From NCBI GenBank assembly GCA_963070105.1, contig OY718806.1, forward strand, positions 10,752,190 to 10,816,189: DNA of 64,000 nt. The letters are read 5' to 3'. The DNA is from Litomosoides sigmodontis. Lineage: Eukaryota; Nematoda; Chromadorea; Rhabditida; Onchocercidae. Both the position numbers and the translations under genes were made by a program. Below, in pieces: positions 12,820-37,354 of this stretch. The notes below the pieces were generated by a model. It saw only the letters and a list, made by a program, of their open reading frames with translations, was not told where the DNA came from and did no database searches. Within the stretch, counting starts at the first letter, position 1. Each line of letters opens with the position of its first letter.

Positions 12820-15800
12820 TTAACCGTTGCTGAGTACTTGGTAAACGCGAAAAGTAGGATTTTCAAACACTAGTTTAAAATAAAGTCTCGTTTCATCATC
12901 AATATAGCGTATTCGATCACAAAATCGCTCTTCCAGATCTATTTCTGCAATATATTTGATAACACAGAAAATCAAATTTCTGAACATGTTAATGTTCTTG
13001 TAAGTTCCATCTTTTAAGGGAAAGTGTAATGCATCAACTTTTTTAATTCTATGACAAAAAACTGAACAACTTCCCACGAAGTGTATTGAATCTTTAAATG
13101 GTGTATCAATATGTCCTTCATAATTTAGATATATAATTACACCAAGGAAGAGCAAAATCTCACTTTCTAACATAGCATACTCCGGTGTATCACCATTAGC
13201 AGCATCTACCAGATCTTTCGTTGAGCATCCGGTTGAGGCGGCCATACATATACTATCTTCCAATATGATGTAATCTACCTTATTAGCTGTCAAAATTTCA
13301 TGCATTTCGGTAAGAGTTTTTCGACCATACATCTGGGAAAAATTTTAGCATAAGGACGGGTGATGAACTCAAACTTCAGACTTTGATGTATGAATCAGAT
13401 TCGTACAGTTTCTAACCTGATAAAGCTGTAATGTCCGGTCACGCAACCATTTGTCTTCGAAGTGTGGATGATTAGCCAAATATCTTCCTGTGCAAGCTTT
13501 TACTCCAGCCATCAGCTGCATACTTCCTGCCCATGACGTTATAGGTTGCGTTGACCGTTCAATCCATTCCATTAACGCAACAGTGTCCGGGTCGTAAAAT
13601 TCCTGAATTGGCATGTTTTTGATTGTTATGCACAATCATTTAGGAAGAGTTTACATAAAGTGAGAATGCTGTAAGAAATAATGACAAAACTCTTAAACTT
13701 TACTTGCTCGTTAGCCATCTGTTCTTTATAAATATCATACTGATTGTATAACAGAGCTGTTACTGTAGCTACTACTACTACTTGAACAACAGAACGTCCC
13801 GAACACTTCGAAATCCTGTAGTACAGATGTTGTCCTAAATTCCTCTGATCTTAACAAAACAACTGCTCAACTACTTGAATTTATTGTTGTGTGTCACCTT
13901 CTCTTAGTATTTAAGATTTCCTGAAACAATTGCAACTTACTATCCGTACAGATTATAACCATCTAAAAAACATCTTCAAATAAGTTTTACTGCTTCTCCA
14001 TACATATCATAGTATGTACGGTGAACATCATAATGCAATGAAGCAGAATGCAGTCTTACTTACATCATAGGTAATATGCAAGCAACAAGGGCAATTTGCG
14101 GGAACCAAAGGTACTTCATTCGAAGAGTAAAAATAGCAACTATTCCACATAACATTGATTGAATGACGATAAAAATCGTTTCTGGGCCAAAAAGATCGAT
14201 AAATATAGGCACTGCAAGCATGTATGCAAAACCATACAAGAAACTAAAACATGTTATTTAAGCCAATAATGACAGTACCACATCCTCGACCACAGCACTG
14301 CAGCGAAACTGAGTATATTGTCATCAGCGTAACAATGAGCACTGCCGCTGTGAACAGCGGAAAGCAACCACTGAGCGATGTTCGCCGAAAGAAGTCACTA
14401 TCAAGATAAGCAAAGGCTCCGTGACATAAATAAAGCGCACTTTCGAAAGGTACTGAGGACCTAAATATATGGCTAACTTTTCAGACTGATTAGCACGCAA
14501 CTGAATAAATGTAAAATTATGAGGAAAGGTAAAAGCTAACTACATGAATCCATATTTCCGTATTTAAATATCTAGCCTCGGTTAATTATTATTACCATTT
14601 TAAGTTCCTTCATATTTAGCCCTTCATACTGTTACATTTTGTTGACTTGTCCCTGTCAAGCCTTGTTAAGTGCCTACAGTAAGTTAGGAATAAAGGATAC
14701 AGAACTGATTATCAAATACAAGGAACAAAACCTGGAAATCAAGCCAATTTTAGCCTTTACAAAAGTCCATACATGAGTGTCAGCTTCAGCACCCACAAGA
14801 TAACGAATCAACCAGCTTAGTGATAGTGTTAATGTAATGATACAAGCAGACTTTAGCAACATCATACTCACTGGACCTCTGTAATTTTGTCAAAAATGGA
14901 AATAAAACGATTTATGAGTAAAAACAATGTGAAAGTGGGAACATGCTAGTATGTTAACATACCATTGCCACTACCAGTGTATTATTAGATAAATTGCAAC
15001 AAACCTCTCAGTTTTGGCTGTCAAACGAAGGATTACAATGGAACTTAAATTAAAGGCTGTGCAAATAGACATAATATTCATTGGCTGGCCAAACTGCGCT
15101 AATACAACCAAAAAAAATGCTTGCGACTGCAGCATGAGGAGCGAAATAATGGTGGGTGAGAGATGAGGTATAATCAGACTCATTCCAACTAGAGATACCG
15201 ACTGTAGCACCAAGATAAACTGCAACTGTAACGATGTTATTGGTCCCAAAAAGATATCATCTCTTCAAAATTTCAAGAGATTTTTATTCAATTACACCGT
15301 AGTCTGTGAATAAATCAGACCCCACCTCAGAAATTAACGGATAAAACCAGAGTTTCAAACAGGACACATTATCTAATCTCTTTGAGTTCCAACTTTTCAA
15401 CCTCGCCATAGGCACAGAAACTACTCCCTCTACTTGGACATTAATATTAAAATAACCACTAAAACTCTCTTTTCTGTCTATTTTGCAACAAGCACCGCAT
15501 GCTAATTAAACTATCAGAATTGCTGCACAGTAAAAAATTGTGAAAAAAATATATGAAACAGAGAAAAATTACCTGATTAAACTGCCATAATAAAGCAAAT
15601 AAGAAGGTAGAGAAGAAAAAGATGAAGTAATATTTTTTACAAGCAACATCAGTCAACCGTAGTACGATGACGATGCACGCGTTTTGCAGCCAGAAGAACG
15701 GCAATGCAAAATTTTCGCGCAAATTGACAGTAAAAAAAACTCGGGTGCTATCATCGATGTTTGTGAGCATCCACGTGAAAACAAGCAGTCCATACAGCCA

Positions 15801-16617
15801 GCTAAAATCATTTCATTTTAATTGATTAAATATTTTTGGAATGTCACCAGCACACATGTGGAGGTTGCAAAAAAAGGAAAATGAAAATAAGAGAAAATTA
15901 TATGCCTTCCAGTTAGAGCCCAAGCAAGAAGAAACAGTGTTGTAATACCAAATCCAGCAAAAACAAAGCATGAATAGACATAAAATAGGATTGGCTTAGG
16001 CAAATAGTAGTCCCGAAGCAACTGGAACGATGCAAAGAATTTGTATAAAACAGCAATTACCAACTCCTGATAAATGTTGAACCGCTCAAATACGTTAATT
16101 TGACGAGGAAATTCAGTGCTGAAATGTAGTGATCAGTTATCTGTTCCTCTGCTATCATGAATCTGTGCTTTTGTACTTGTTCATACCATTGTGCAAGATC
16201 CAGCAAATGACTAAGAAAACACTATGCTCACCTGTTATCATGCATGAATGCGTAAATTGTATTATCAAATGACATATGTGGATGAACCGCAAACTTATAA
16301 TAAAAATAATAAAGACCAGCTTCAGTTCGCAGTGATATCTCTTGCTCAACTTGCTTGATATGCGAAAACCAAAGCTTCGCCTCATGTAATTCCTGCATAT
16401 ACCTGAAACAGCTAATCCTTGCACTACCAATAAAAGACTGAATAAAATTATGTAGGAAAGTGGCAACCTACTTCCCAAAAATTAAACCGCATAAAAGTGC
16501 GACCACAAAGCCCATGCAATTCACGAGACCACCACAATTGAAATTTAGTCGCTTGTTTGGTACTGGATAGGATGACAACGAAATGCGTCCCACTGATTTC
16601 GAAACTTCGTAATCCAT
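12820..16617 (-). CDS. dpy-19: DPY-19 family C-mannosyltransferase, complete, 11 exons
   Basis: Exons in gene order: 16617-16472, 16402-16232, 16118-15906, 15801-15573, 15219-15005, 14878-14732, 14460-14279, 14211-14064, 13815-13704, 13602-13417, 13332-12820. All phases agree and give 753 residues, within the family's usual size. DPY-19 enzymes are multi-pass ER membrane glycosyltransferases that add mannose to tryptophan in thrombospondin repeats; in C. elegans the protein is needed for neuroblast migration. Family landmarks are the lumenal N-terminal motif QEISLRTEAGLYYFYYKF, STEFPRQINVFERFNIY, the NHPHFEDKWLRDRT block and YIILEDSIC near the C-terminus, with a hydrophobic segment in most middle exons. 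Intron 3 has a GC donor (see findings). The exon 7/8 junction is the least certain. A splice acceptor sits 4 nt before the ATG. Confidence 0.94.
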
Positions 16618-16621
16618 TTAA

Positions 16622-16634
16622 CTGATGTAAGAGT
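16622..16634 (-). promoter_or_regulatory. Candidate spliced-leader trans-splice acceptor of dpy-19
   Basis: Read on the minus strand, ACTCTTACATCAG ends four bases before the dpy-19 ATG at 16617. An acceptor this close to a start with no upstream coding frame is typical of SL1 trans-splicing in nematodes. It could also be the 3' end of an intron in the 5' UTR. Confidence 0.45.
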
Positions 16635-16832
16635 ATTTGTACATATACGTTGGATGATGTGTTGAAAAGACTTATTGGGAAGCACTCAAATGGTTGCCTT
16701 CAATTCTAATTTACCGCTCCTTGCGGTCTCTTCGACATGTAATTCTGTATAAATAGTGTCACTTCTTAGTCCCTGAACATGACCATTATTTTACAAGTTG
16801 AAAACTCAACATCGACATCAGTAGTGTGAAAC

Positions 16833-16889
16833 AATACACACATACATACATACACACACACACACACATACATACATACATACACACAC
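16833..16889. repeat. (CA)n/(CATA)n microsatellite
   Basis: Alternating CA and CATA blocks, about 57 bp. Confidence 0.95.
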
Positions 16890-17526
16890 TCAAAACGAAA
16901 TACATAGCTTAAGTGATTGTTCTCGCTAGATTGGATATTTTACCACCAATTTTGCAAAGCCATGTGCAACACAAATCATATCACGTCTCTGCACGATTTC
17001 AAGCGAAATATTGCCAAAAACACAATACAAAGAATGAATTTCCCGTCAAAATGAAAACTTCCGAGATAATGCTTCATCAAACTGATCTATTGCTATCGCA
17101 TCATACGGTGCGTAAAATTTTTGCTAACATCAACAGAACTACATATCACTTTTTACTAACGTCGAAGGTCCTATAACAGGTCTTCCTGTTTCTCGCTTTC
17201 GCAAACAAGTTTAGGATCATGAGAGGAATAAATAATCCATTTGGCACAAAAAGAACTTGCTATTAGATATCTTTAACGACTGATACAAAAAAGGGGCATC
17301 GCACTTATTCTTTTGAAATTCATTCACGAGTTGCACTGTTTTACAAACTAATAAAGAAACATTGATTAACACGTGACTGAATAAAACACATAATCTGAAA
17401 TACTACCTGCGACGCAATCGACACAACAATAAATCAGAAATAAATTTAAAAGATGTGATATCTGGAACTCGGAACTCCTTTTATCTTCACAACAAAAGAA
17501 CTTATTTCGTTCAATATTAGAAGAAT

Positions 17527-19040
17527 TCAAGTTTCAACGTAATCCATCTGTCTCATCAAATAATGAGCTGTCGATTCAGCAACAGTAAACAACGGATGAT
17601 CACGAATCTCCTTTTCTCCGCGTCCAATACCTACTATCTGAAAAAAAGACAACGAGTTGTAAGAGAAAATATCATCAGCTCACGATAACGCAAGCGGCCC
17701 TGAACTAGACCATTCCTTTTCCTTTTCAACTTGGATGGATGTATCTTAAGATATAATGTTACCAATTCAAACGAATATTACCAATAAACAAATCGCTTGT
17801 AAAGGTTATCAGGAGTTTTGATTATAAGTGTACGGAGATCCTTTTTTTCCTGTTTGATTGAACTACAAACTCTTAAACCAATAGCTCCAAATATTAAAAA
17901 TTGACTTACTCTGATGATCTTATCTAATTCCTTCCGTGCAACAGCGTTTCTAACTAGATCATCTAAGGCAGTAATTCCCTCGTTTTTTCTTTGTTCATCA
18001 ACATCTTCCTGCAGTAATATATTGAAAGAACATTCGTTACATTTAGACTGTCAATACCTTCCTTATAGTAAAAAACGACAGCTCTTACATCAATAGAAAC
18101 CGGTAATTTAAAAGTAAACTTACGATTCGGCTTGCATTATGGCTTGTTTCAAATGAATGTTGGCAACCACTACTGCTCAAAGCAAGACTCACTTTTGCCG
18201 TGGCACTCTTTATCAATAATATCAATGATCGCTCCAAAGCTAAAAAAATTTCCAAATTATTTGTTATGGCATAAAATCAACCCCAACATGCAATCAAAAA
18301 TTGAAAAAGTGAATTTCTATGAATATTACTACAGAGTACTTTACCCCCATGTAACACAGAGTATACAATAGTTACAAGTTCGAGAAAAATAACTTCTTTT
18401 TAAAACTCGTGCTACATAACTCTCCTTGTGGTCTTCCAGCACTTGTGAGAACTCTCCTATGGTTTCGAAATGTTGATGGGTTCTTTCCATTTTGCTTTCT
18501 TCACTGTACCTAATATCAGGACTAAAGATAAAAAAAAGTCATTAAAAGGAAACAGAAATTAATCAAATGCTTTTTTTACGTTTAAGTTACTTCCATGTTT
18601 AGAACAAAGCTAAAGTGTGCAGTGCATGCCGCTTCATCCAGATCTCACTGTCTAACTGAACATAACAGATGAAATGACGAATTACTTTTGGTGCTTATCA
18701 GAGGGGCGCATCAACGACAAATGAAAACCCGCAAATAACAAGCCAATAACGGATGCCGTTTTTATGTTGAATCCACTTCCACGTCTAAAGTATAAAAAAC
18801 GTTCAAAATCTATCAGTCTCTTCAAATTTTAATCTCTTATACTCCTAAACTCGATAAAATGATCATTCTTCTTCAACACACTTATAAAAACCATGTTCCA
18901 AAAAGCATGCTAAGTACCTCACCATAGTAATAAAACTACGTATAAATTATTATATTTTCTCGTATATCTATCAGACTGATATAAACTTACGTGTCAACCA
19001 AATATTTCGCACTGTTTATCGTATCATGCGGTTTAAACAT
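17527..19040 (-). CDS. Small single-pass membrane protein of unknown family, 6 exons
   Basis: Exons 19040-18991, 18784-18686, 18509-18421, 18239-18193, 18008-17910 and 17637-17527 join in phase to 164 residues. I do not recognise the family. Residues ~27-41 (ASVIGLLFAGFHLSL) form one membrane segment after a short basic N-terminus. A long charged, probably helical region follows (GEFSQVLEDHKE, ALDDLVRNAVARKELDKIIR), ending in a compact GRGEKEIRDHPLF segment. Small size, one early membrane helix and a charged tail would fit a mitochondrial inner-membrane or ER accessory protein, but that is only inference. It lies 0.9 kb upstream of dpy-19 on the same strand. The donor of exon 3 (GAGA|GTTATG) is weak and was chosen because it is the only one there that keeps the frame. 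Confidence 0.6.
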
Positions 19041-20018
19041 TGACTTGTAACGCAGACAAAGACAGACACTGCGGTAATTTCCAACACCACACAGATTAAA
19101 AACTGGCTATGAAAATTATGCACGAATTAAATTCAAATGACAAAAAATTCAACAAATGAACTAAAAAATGATTGACACTATCAGAATTGCTCAACCGCAT
19201 CAGTCACTTTCGATAAAGATATTGTTAAGCGTGACCAGATCACATATCTTGTTTTTACTGACACACCCAATACACTTCTCACAGCACATGAAATGAAGGC
19301 CGTATTACTAGCAGAAATGATATGAACAGGGCGCATAATATTTTTTCCCCCTTAGTTAACTGCAGGCGTCTAGATAAATAAGAACAATAACGCGTGGGTA
19401 CAAAGCACGATCCTTGCTTTATAAGTAAAAAAAAACACAACAAACCTGAAGACTGTTAAACATGTTGACATCCCAAATTCATTATACACGATACAGTTAC
19501 AACACTGCCGCAATCCAGTATTTACCAATAATCACCTGAAAAGAAAAAAAGACTAATAATAACAACCCATTTAAGAAGATACCGATAAGAAAGGCCTGTG
19601 CATACACAACCCTTACGTCCCAAGTTCATCCTGTAAGCATTATTTTTATATAATCGTTTCTTCATTTCTCTTAATGCCAAGCGTCCTCAATTCATGTCAT
19701 AACACATAAGCGCATATTTTGAGCAATTCAACACGTTATAACATGTACAATTTCGCCTGTATCAGTTCTTACAACTCTCCACAATTTATCATCACTTCCA
19801 CAAAAATAATAATAATTAACAACTGCAACATCTTCCAGGAACTTCAGCTTAACGCTGTACTGCAATAATTTGGACCATTAGCATTTCAACTGAAAATTTG
19901 CCTCGTCCTTTCACCTACTGTCACTTAAAAAAGAAACTGAGAATTTCGGAAGGCGTCCACGAAATTATAACGATCACAATCAGCGAAATGAGAGCAATCC
20001 AGCTCAACCTTTAAAATA

Positions 20019-20306
20019 TCAATTGGATATGCAGCACTTTGACTGGTTCACTGCGCAATACTGGTGCAATTCCACGGGCGTGTGATGGAAGTGACTGGGC
20101 AGATGAATCTTCCTCAGTGGAGACTGTGTTGCGGAGGAAAACTGAATAGGTGCGGGTAACGGACCTGACCGCCTATCCAAGATTGCCTTACCTCTACTAC
20201 TTAATGTTCTTATAATCGACCTCTCAGGATTATCCCATGATATGTTTTGTTGATTTGACAAAAGTTCCGGCAGGTAAATTGGAATTTTACGAGAATTCGG
20301 GTGCAA
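20019..20306 (-). CDS. Exon-like open frame without ATG, unassigned
   Basis: An open frame of about 95 codons on the minus strand, rich in Pro, Ser, His and Arg. It opens with a non-ATG codon and closes with TGA. Its composition looks more protein-like than the neighbouring frames, and a possible donor (GCA|GTGAAC) lies near the end. It could be an isolated exon upstream of the unknown membrane-protein gene or chance. No function can be proposed. Confidence 0.2.
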   Translation of the reverse strand: MHPNSRKIPIYLPELLSNQQNISWDNPERSIIRTLSSRGKAILDRRSGPLPAPIQFSSATQSPLRKIHLPSHFHHTPVELHQYCAVNQSKCCISN

Positions 20307-22744
20307 AAGAGAATATTTTCAACATCAACTATTCCACAAAAAAGTGTTCATTTTCTTCAAACGAGGGAACTGGGTAAAGGTAAGAAAATGAAGCTGAAAT
20401 TTTTATAAACAATGGAACTATTTGGGGTGTTTGTATCTGAATTACATAAATCCACCATTCTTTTCTGATAGTTAACGCGCATCAAAATAAAAGTGTGTGG
20501 AGACGGTGCGGAACAAATACATAAAGCACTACTGATCTGTCAATCGTTAACGCACCTATTTTGACCCAGCTATTGACTTACTCCCCTAAATTAACATTAG
20601 TGAATCATGTTTCACGGATACGGCTCACATGCAGCAATCTCTGGAATGAAGTTTAGAATCTCGACCATGAAAAAGTTATGCGCTGTCGGTAACTGGTAAT
20701 GCTTGCTCTCTACGCATCACCACAATGTCTCACCATCTACTTAAGTGAAACTTTCATAGACATGCCTGGAAATTTTTCGCCAACAGAACCAAAAGATCTT
20801 TTGGATACAGCGAAACTAACTTTCGTTACATTTACACCTCACACTTAACACGCAAACCTGAAGCGGCAATCGTACATTGACGAGCGAGATATTAGAAGTT
20901 GCAAGCAGAATTCTTAAAGCAGGCTGCCAGTTGCTGATTAGATATTTCAATTTTCTTTTAATAATGACAGTGGAATGTTTCATCCAACGGATTGATAAGT
21001 TGCTCAAGACTGATCACTGGCACCAACTGTCTGGTTACCACCGATCATCAAAAGTAAAGTGAATGGGAACAATGGAGATCGATCAACATGGTAACTATAT
21101 ACTGCAAAGGTACCAGTGAAAATCAATCTCGCTTGTCCTACTTCATGCATATGGCGGCTACGGAATGGGATAGGAACGCGCCACATACGACGGCGGCACT
21201 GGTAATTGCAGTACACACATCTCGTGGATAATAAGCGAAAGCCAGAATGCCATAGAGTTGAACACAACTCTGTGGATGGGCCATGTATCTGATTTGAGAA
21301 GGTACCCACATAACCTTGAAATATCATTACAGAACGACCACAAATTTGAGTGGTAATAGACACTCTACAGTTATGCCTGGCTGTATTGTATTTTCGTAAA
21401 AGCGACCAGGTAAGAAATAAATTGCACCTTTTTATTATATTATAGGAAGTTTGAATTGAGGCAAAGATGTCAACTAAAACCTCCAAGTTTTATTTCAACA
21501 AATATTTATTAACTTGGCAGGAATTAACCATCTGCGGAAAATAGGGAGCATTTAAAGGACCATGTCTGGAATGGAAGCGAAAAGTGGACTAGCCAGGTGG
21601 ATGGAGCACTGAAAACATTTATTGAAGAGTTCGAAAGACGAAATTCCCATCGCCGAAAAAGGAAGACGAAGTGATTTGAAGTGAAGCGACATCGGTTTTC
21701 CGCGGAGAAACGAAAATTGGTGGACTGATGGGAGACGGAATGCCACGGCGACGGTTACGGCGATGCCGACGGCATTGAGTGAAGAGAGGATATGAGAAAC
21801 GTGCACCCGCCAACACACACGAGGTGGACAAACCGGAGGAATGGAAAAGGTGTGAAAGATAGGTGGGAGGCGAAGAAGAGGGAAAAAGCAAAGTGTCGAT
21901 GGCTATTTGAACGCCATGGGAAGGTGAGTTGCGGAGTCCAGCCCATTTTGGCGGGAGATATGTTGAATGACCCACAGCCACTCTCCGGATATTGGTGCTC
22001 AGTTTTCGAACAGAAGCCTAGTGTTCGCACGTCGGAACGGTGACGTCCTATGTGTCACCTTGCCAAGGCTTTATGTGTGTGACACACAGGAGACGCTAGT
22101 CGAGAGATGTATGTATGGTGGAGATAATATTGACCGCATTAATAATTACCTTCATGGGCGAGGTTCGCAGCCCTCAACACTACCCCTAAAAACCGCAACA
22201 GTTCCCTGTTCACTTGCACCTCCTTCCGCACTGTTGCTCCATACGACCGTTGTTGGTTACATGACGCAATTCAGTGGGCACAGGTTACGGAAGTGGAAGG
22301 AACGCCGCCGCTTCTTCAACTCCGAGGAGGGAGGTATTAGGAGGAGGGAGAAGGTGGGTGCCGTAAAGTAGCCAGTTATAATGCCAGTTATAACTTGCTT
22401 GCATACGATTATCCACACACGTGCAGAAACACGTATGGCTGTAGTGAAGATGAGGTAAACAACAGCATCTACGTGAACAATTGAACGAGTGACTTCGCTC
22501 AACATTTCCGGGTGCAATTGTTCATAGTTGTGAGATAAACGTGTCCACTCACCAACCTCATTACTCTGGAAGTGAGACAACGAGTAAGAAAGACTCTACC
22601 AAGTCCAGAGTTGGGGATCACATAGACAGAAAGCGCGCGCACTTGAATGAGGATTTTTCTCTGAAATTCAAGAGCACGATCCGGTTATTCTCTCTTATAA
22701 ACTTCTTGAAGTGAGCCGTCAATGTTGGATAAAATGTTTACTGA

Positions 22745-22792
22745 CATATATATAAAAATTTCTATGTATATAGAAATATATATATATATATT

Positions 22793-22829
<37 letters not shown>
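22745..22829. repeat. (TA)n-rich microsatellite
   Basis: TA runs interrupted by AAAATTT and TAGAAA segments. Confidence 0.9.
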
Positions 22830-22830
<1 letters not shown>

Positions 22831-25051
22831 CAAAGAGAGAAAAAATGCAATCAAATTGAAAGATTGTGGGATCCATATCAAGCACTTTTAAAAGTTGGCT
22901 AATTTTTTTGAACAACAGGAAAAGAAGTTTGAAGTGAACGGTGTATTTCTGCAAGATGCCACTGCTAAGTCTTTTTATTCTATTTATGACAGAAGCTTAG
23001 GAAATAAAGTGCCTAGGTTCGGGCTTCCAATAATCAAACCGCTTACTTCTTGTACTGCGCCTATTAATTTTAAAGTGAAATTGATGATGTCAGCAATTAA
23101 TTATTCCATATTCCACGCCTGAAACCCCCTTTGCCTTTCCTAACCATATGATCAATAACAGTCTTGTTACAATCTTCCTGTACGTACTACGCGTAGTATC
23201 TTTTAAGTGAAGATTAAAACTGGTGGTGTGGCACTCGCAATCGAGCCCTTAAAAGAGTTGCCCAGTCAGTGAATTTGATCCCCGCAATCAGTTTATCAGC
23301 GTGAAGTGGCCGCAGATCGGTTAAGCTGAACGGAATGAATGCGTTTGAACCTAAATTCATCTTGCCTCTTTCGGAACACTGTACAAAGTCACGTAGCATG
23401 ATAAATTCCCACTGCTTCTCTTGCCGCTTGCGCAAGCTTGAACTGCGCTGCTAACTTGACGACATTTTAGATTCGTTAACAAGCTATTCCAGCAGTTACC
23501 ACAATTGGGTAATAAAGCATTTGAAGAGGAAAAGAAGTACGAAATGAAACAGGAAGGAAGGAAGGAAGTTTCTTCACCCAACAACCGTTTTATTTGAAGG
23601 AAGTAAGCGTTCATAATTTTCAATTCCTTGGCATTTTATAGAGAAGGAAAATGATCCGATCCCATTACAACAGTGACCTAACAAGATAAGCGGAGGTGAT
23701 TGATCAGCGGGATGCACTGCGGAAGCATGCGCGTGCAGGCAGCAACATACATATGCAGCTAGCTAATGCAGAAGATCGGGAAGTAAGATGATTTTAAGAG
23801 AAGGCAGCAATGTGATGAAGAAGTTGGTAGTTGTCTATCCGCTGAATTTAAAAAATATGTTTCAATATCTTTCCATCGATAGCTGTCATTCGTTTTGCTG
23901 AGGAGTAGACATTTAGTTGTTACCAGCAATGATGCGTGAACAACGTTACGTCTTCCTTCGCTCCCAATCTTCCACCACTTCCTTCACCTCTACATCAGCA
24001 ACCCCTTGAAATCAATTACCCGCTAACTGATTTCTACCTCCCACGTCTCGCACGTACCACCCTTCCCCTCCTTCCCACACAAAAGGTTTGGAGAATTTGT
24101 CACGCTGCTGGCCACCACCACCACTCGCAGGCCGATTTCAGAGACTCTCGGTAAGTTTTTACTGTTCTCAATGAATGCAACGCAACTACAATGAGATTTA
24201 CCACCGAGTTTTCTTTCGCACACGAACATATGCATTTTTCCTCCTCAATCTGTCTCTGTTTGCATCAAAAAACGCATGAAACTTGGCCTTTGCATCATCC
24301 ATTCAGGAACGACCGATTCTAGGAGAGAAAGCCCCCTTCATGACGCTACCACACCGGTCCAGTAGTTTTCAACATAATTTCTGCTTCCAACCGTTTTCAC
24401 CAGCAAATTCTCCATCTACGTGCACACTGAAAACTATTCATGTCAAACTTTGAGTTTAATTACAGGTGTTGAATATGCAACCTGAGATTGGCCTGTTTTC
24501 CATTTCAGATCTCGCAAATGTAACAGTAGTAGTGAAGAACAAGGATTCTAGCTCTTTTCAGACCGTGCTGACAAAAACACGTCCCCTGTCGCAGGAAAAA
24601 TGAAACGTTACGCCGAAATTAGTCCTTGTGAATTATGAGCAAAAGGGAAAAGAAGTTAAGGAAGCAAAAAAATTGTCCGAGAAGACGTTTTTTTTTCATG
24701 AGCTCTCGCACCTCCAACTACTTTCATGGACGGAATCTCCTCGTTCCCTTTCCTTCTCACCTTTGCTTCTTCGCTCAGATGGAGCTCTATCGTCACATTG
24801 CAGTCCAAGCTTTACAGGCATATGTGATCGCTTACGAGCGTCCGCTGAATCTCCACTGTTCCAACAGTCAAAGGCCTTTAATTTACTTTGATAGTTCTAG
24901 AGAATCAAGTTTGACTTGCTTTTTTTCTTTCACAACGTCCAGTTTCTTTTTCATAAGTGCACCATGAAGCCGCGAGCTTTCATGCTTTTACACTCCTCAC
25001 TACAGTTCAGTCACAAGCTCGCATCTCTACTGTTCAATTATTAGCACAGAC

Positions 25052-25078
25052 AGTGTGTGTGTGTGTGTGTGTGTGTGC
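25052..25078. repeat. (GT)n microsatellite
   Basis: About 13 GT units. Confidence 0.95.
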
Positions 25079-26543
25079 TTGTTGTTGTGGAATACTCTTT
25101 TCGACATTGGGAGCAGCTCCGTTAAGCTGCTGGCATTTCATGTAAAATGATCCAGTCACCTGAGAGGATCCTTTCTTTCTGTTAGCACATTTTGCAGGAT
25201 GTAAGAGGGAGAATTTGGGAACACGTGGAAATTACGTTGAGTAAGTGCTGTTGCACGTATTAATTATCAAAGTAGATATCCTCAGTAAGGCCATGTGCAG
25301 AACAAAGTTCCTTCAAGCATAGCATTAATTAACATCCTTTTTGTTTCTTCCTAATTGCAGATGTTCAAACGTCTTTGAGGAATATATTTCATTGTCAGCG
25401 AGCTATGCTTCTTCATCCATTTCAACATGTTAAAAATATTCATCCACGGAGCAAAGCATTCTCGTGTTAAGAAAAGGAAAGAAGGCAGCCAGGGAGCAAT
25501 GCAATGCCATGGTGTTCGGCTGAAGGTACACTTCAGCAAACATTCCGATACTTCAAGTCCAGTGAACTGTCCTCTGCCTTCACCCTCCCCTCCCCTCCTA
25601 TGCAGTGCTAACCGGTCATCGTCTATTTTTGCAACGGGCTATCTTTTTTCTCCAGTCAGCCAGCCAATGCATAGCGAACGAACGCCTCGTGCATTGCAAT
25701 AAGGACTGAATTTCAACTCCAGTGTACGCTCGACTTTAATTTCCGGTAAAACTTCAAGTACTGCAATTGAAAACTAAACTTCAGTGTTTCATCAACCAAA
25801 AGGGTGGAAAGGAAGTAAAATGTATATCGTTGCACTGTCAAGACTATAAAACCCTGAAGGGAATAGTTAACAAAGAAAGAAAGTACCGAAGACGGAGAAG
25901 GGGTTGACAGAGAAGAGGACAATGGACAAAGACCGGCGCTACAATAATCGTTACCGATGGCAGTATTCATCTCATTGTCCATTTCTTTTATTCCATCCCC
26001 CTCTCTTTCTCTCCCTCTACCCTCTCTCTCTCTCCCTCCCTCGTAACGTCTTCACGGCTTCTCTATAATGTGCCCTTGTAAAGTGAGGTATCGATCTGTC
26101 TGTCCCTTCTTCTGTCCTCTTTTTTGCACGTTGCACTCCGGTCCAGTTTGCTCTGTCCTTCTCTGTCATACTTTCTTGACCGATAGACCAAGGGCGATGC
26201 TGGTAGTTGTCATTTCGCTCGCTCTGTTGTTGTCTTATGGACGAAATTATTTATTAGGAATGTGAACGATAGACTTTTCGGTCGTGCAGGACTTACCGGA
26301 ACTAAGCGGGAATTTCTGATTCTCTATTGAGTCTTCTTTATCTTCAGGGTATCTAGAGGTGGATTAGATTCTCATTTTACAGCATAAAAAAGAGCCCGCC
26401 GAAAGGACCGCTTATAACTTCTGTTTGCCTTAGCTTCCCACCAGTACGAATCTTGAAGTCCGGTTAGATCCACAGATGGATTAAAAACGGTCAGTTGAGC
26501 TGTATTAGTTGCTGCTTGCTAAACATTATATCAAGCGGTGCAA

Positions 26544-37354
<10,811 letters not shown>

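Larger units (their letters stand above)
16618..17526. other. Gap between dpy-19 and its minus-strand upstream neighbour
   Basis: About 0.9 kb separating two genes on the same strand. It contains a CA/CATA microsatellite and no supported gene. A 87-codon plus-strand frame (16913-17176) has no recognisable features. Confidence 0.6.
19041..26543. other. Long intergenic region
   Basis: About 7.5 kb between the divergent unknown membrane-protein gene and the FRMD4-like gene. It should include both promoters and 5' ends. Open frames at 20019-20306 (minus, no ATG), 21004-21486 (minus, 160 codons) and 21619-21981 (minus) lack recognisable domains. An AT microsatellite lies at 22745-22829 and a GT tract at 25052-25078. 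Polypyrimidine-rich sequence spans about 25980-26040. No RNA gene was recognised. Confidence 0.55.

Noticed and set aside
21004..21486. 160-codon minus-strand frame
   Set aside because: No recognisable family, membrane segment or splice partners; the residue pattern looks like chance.
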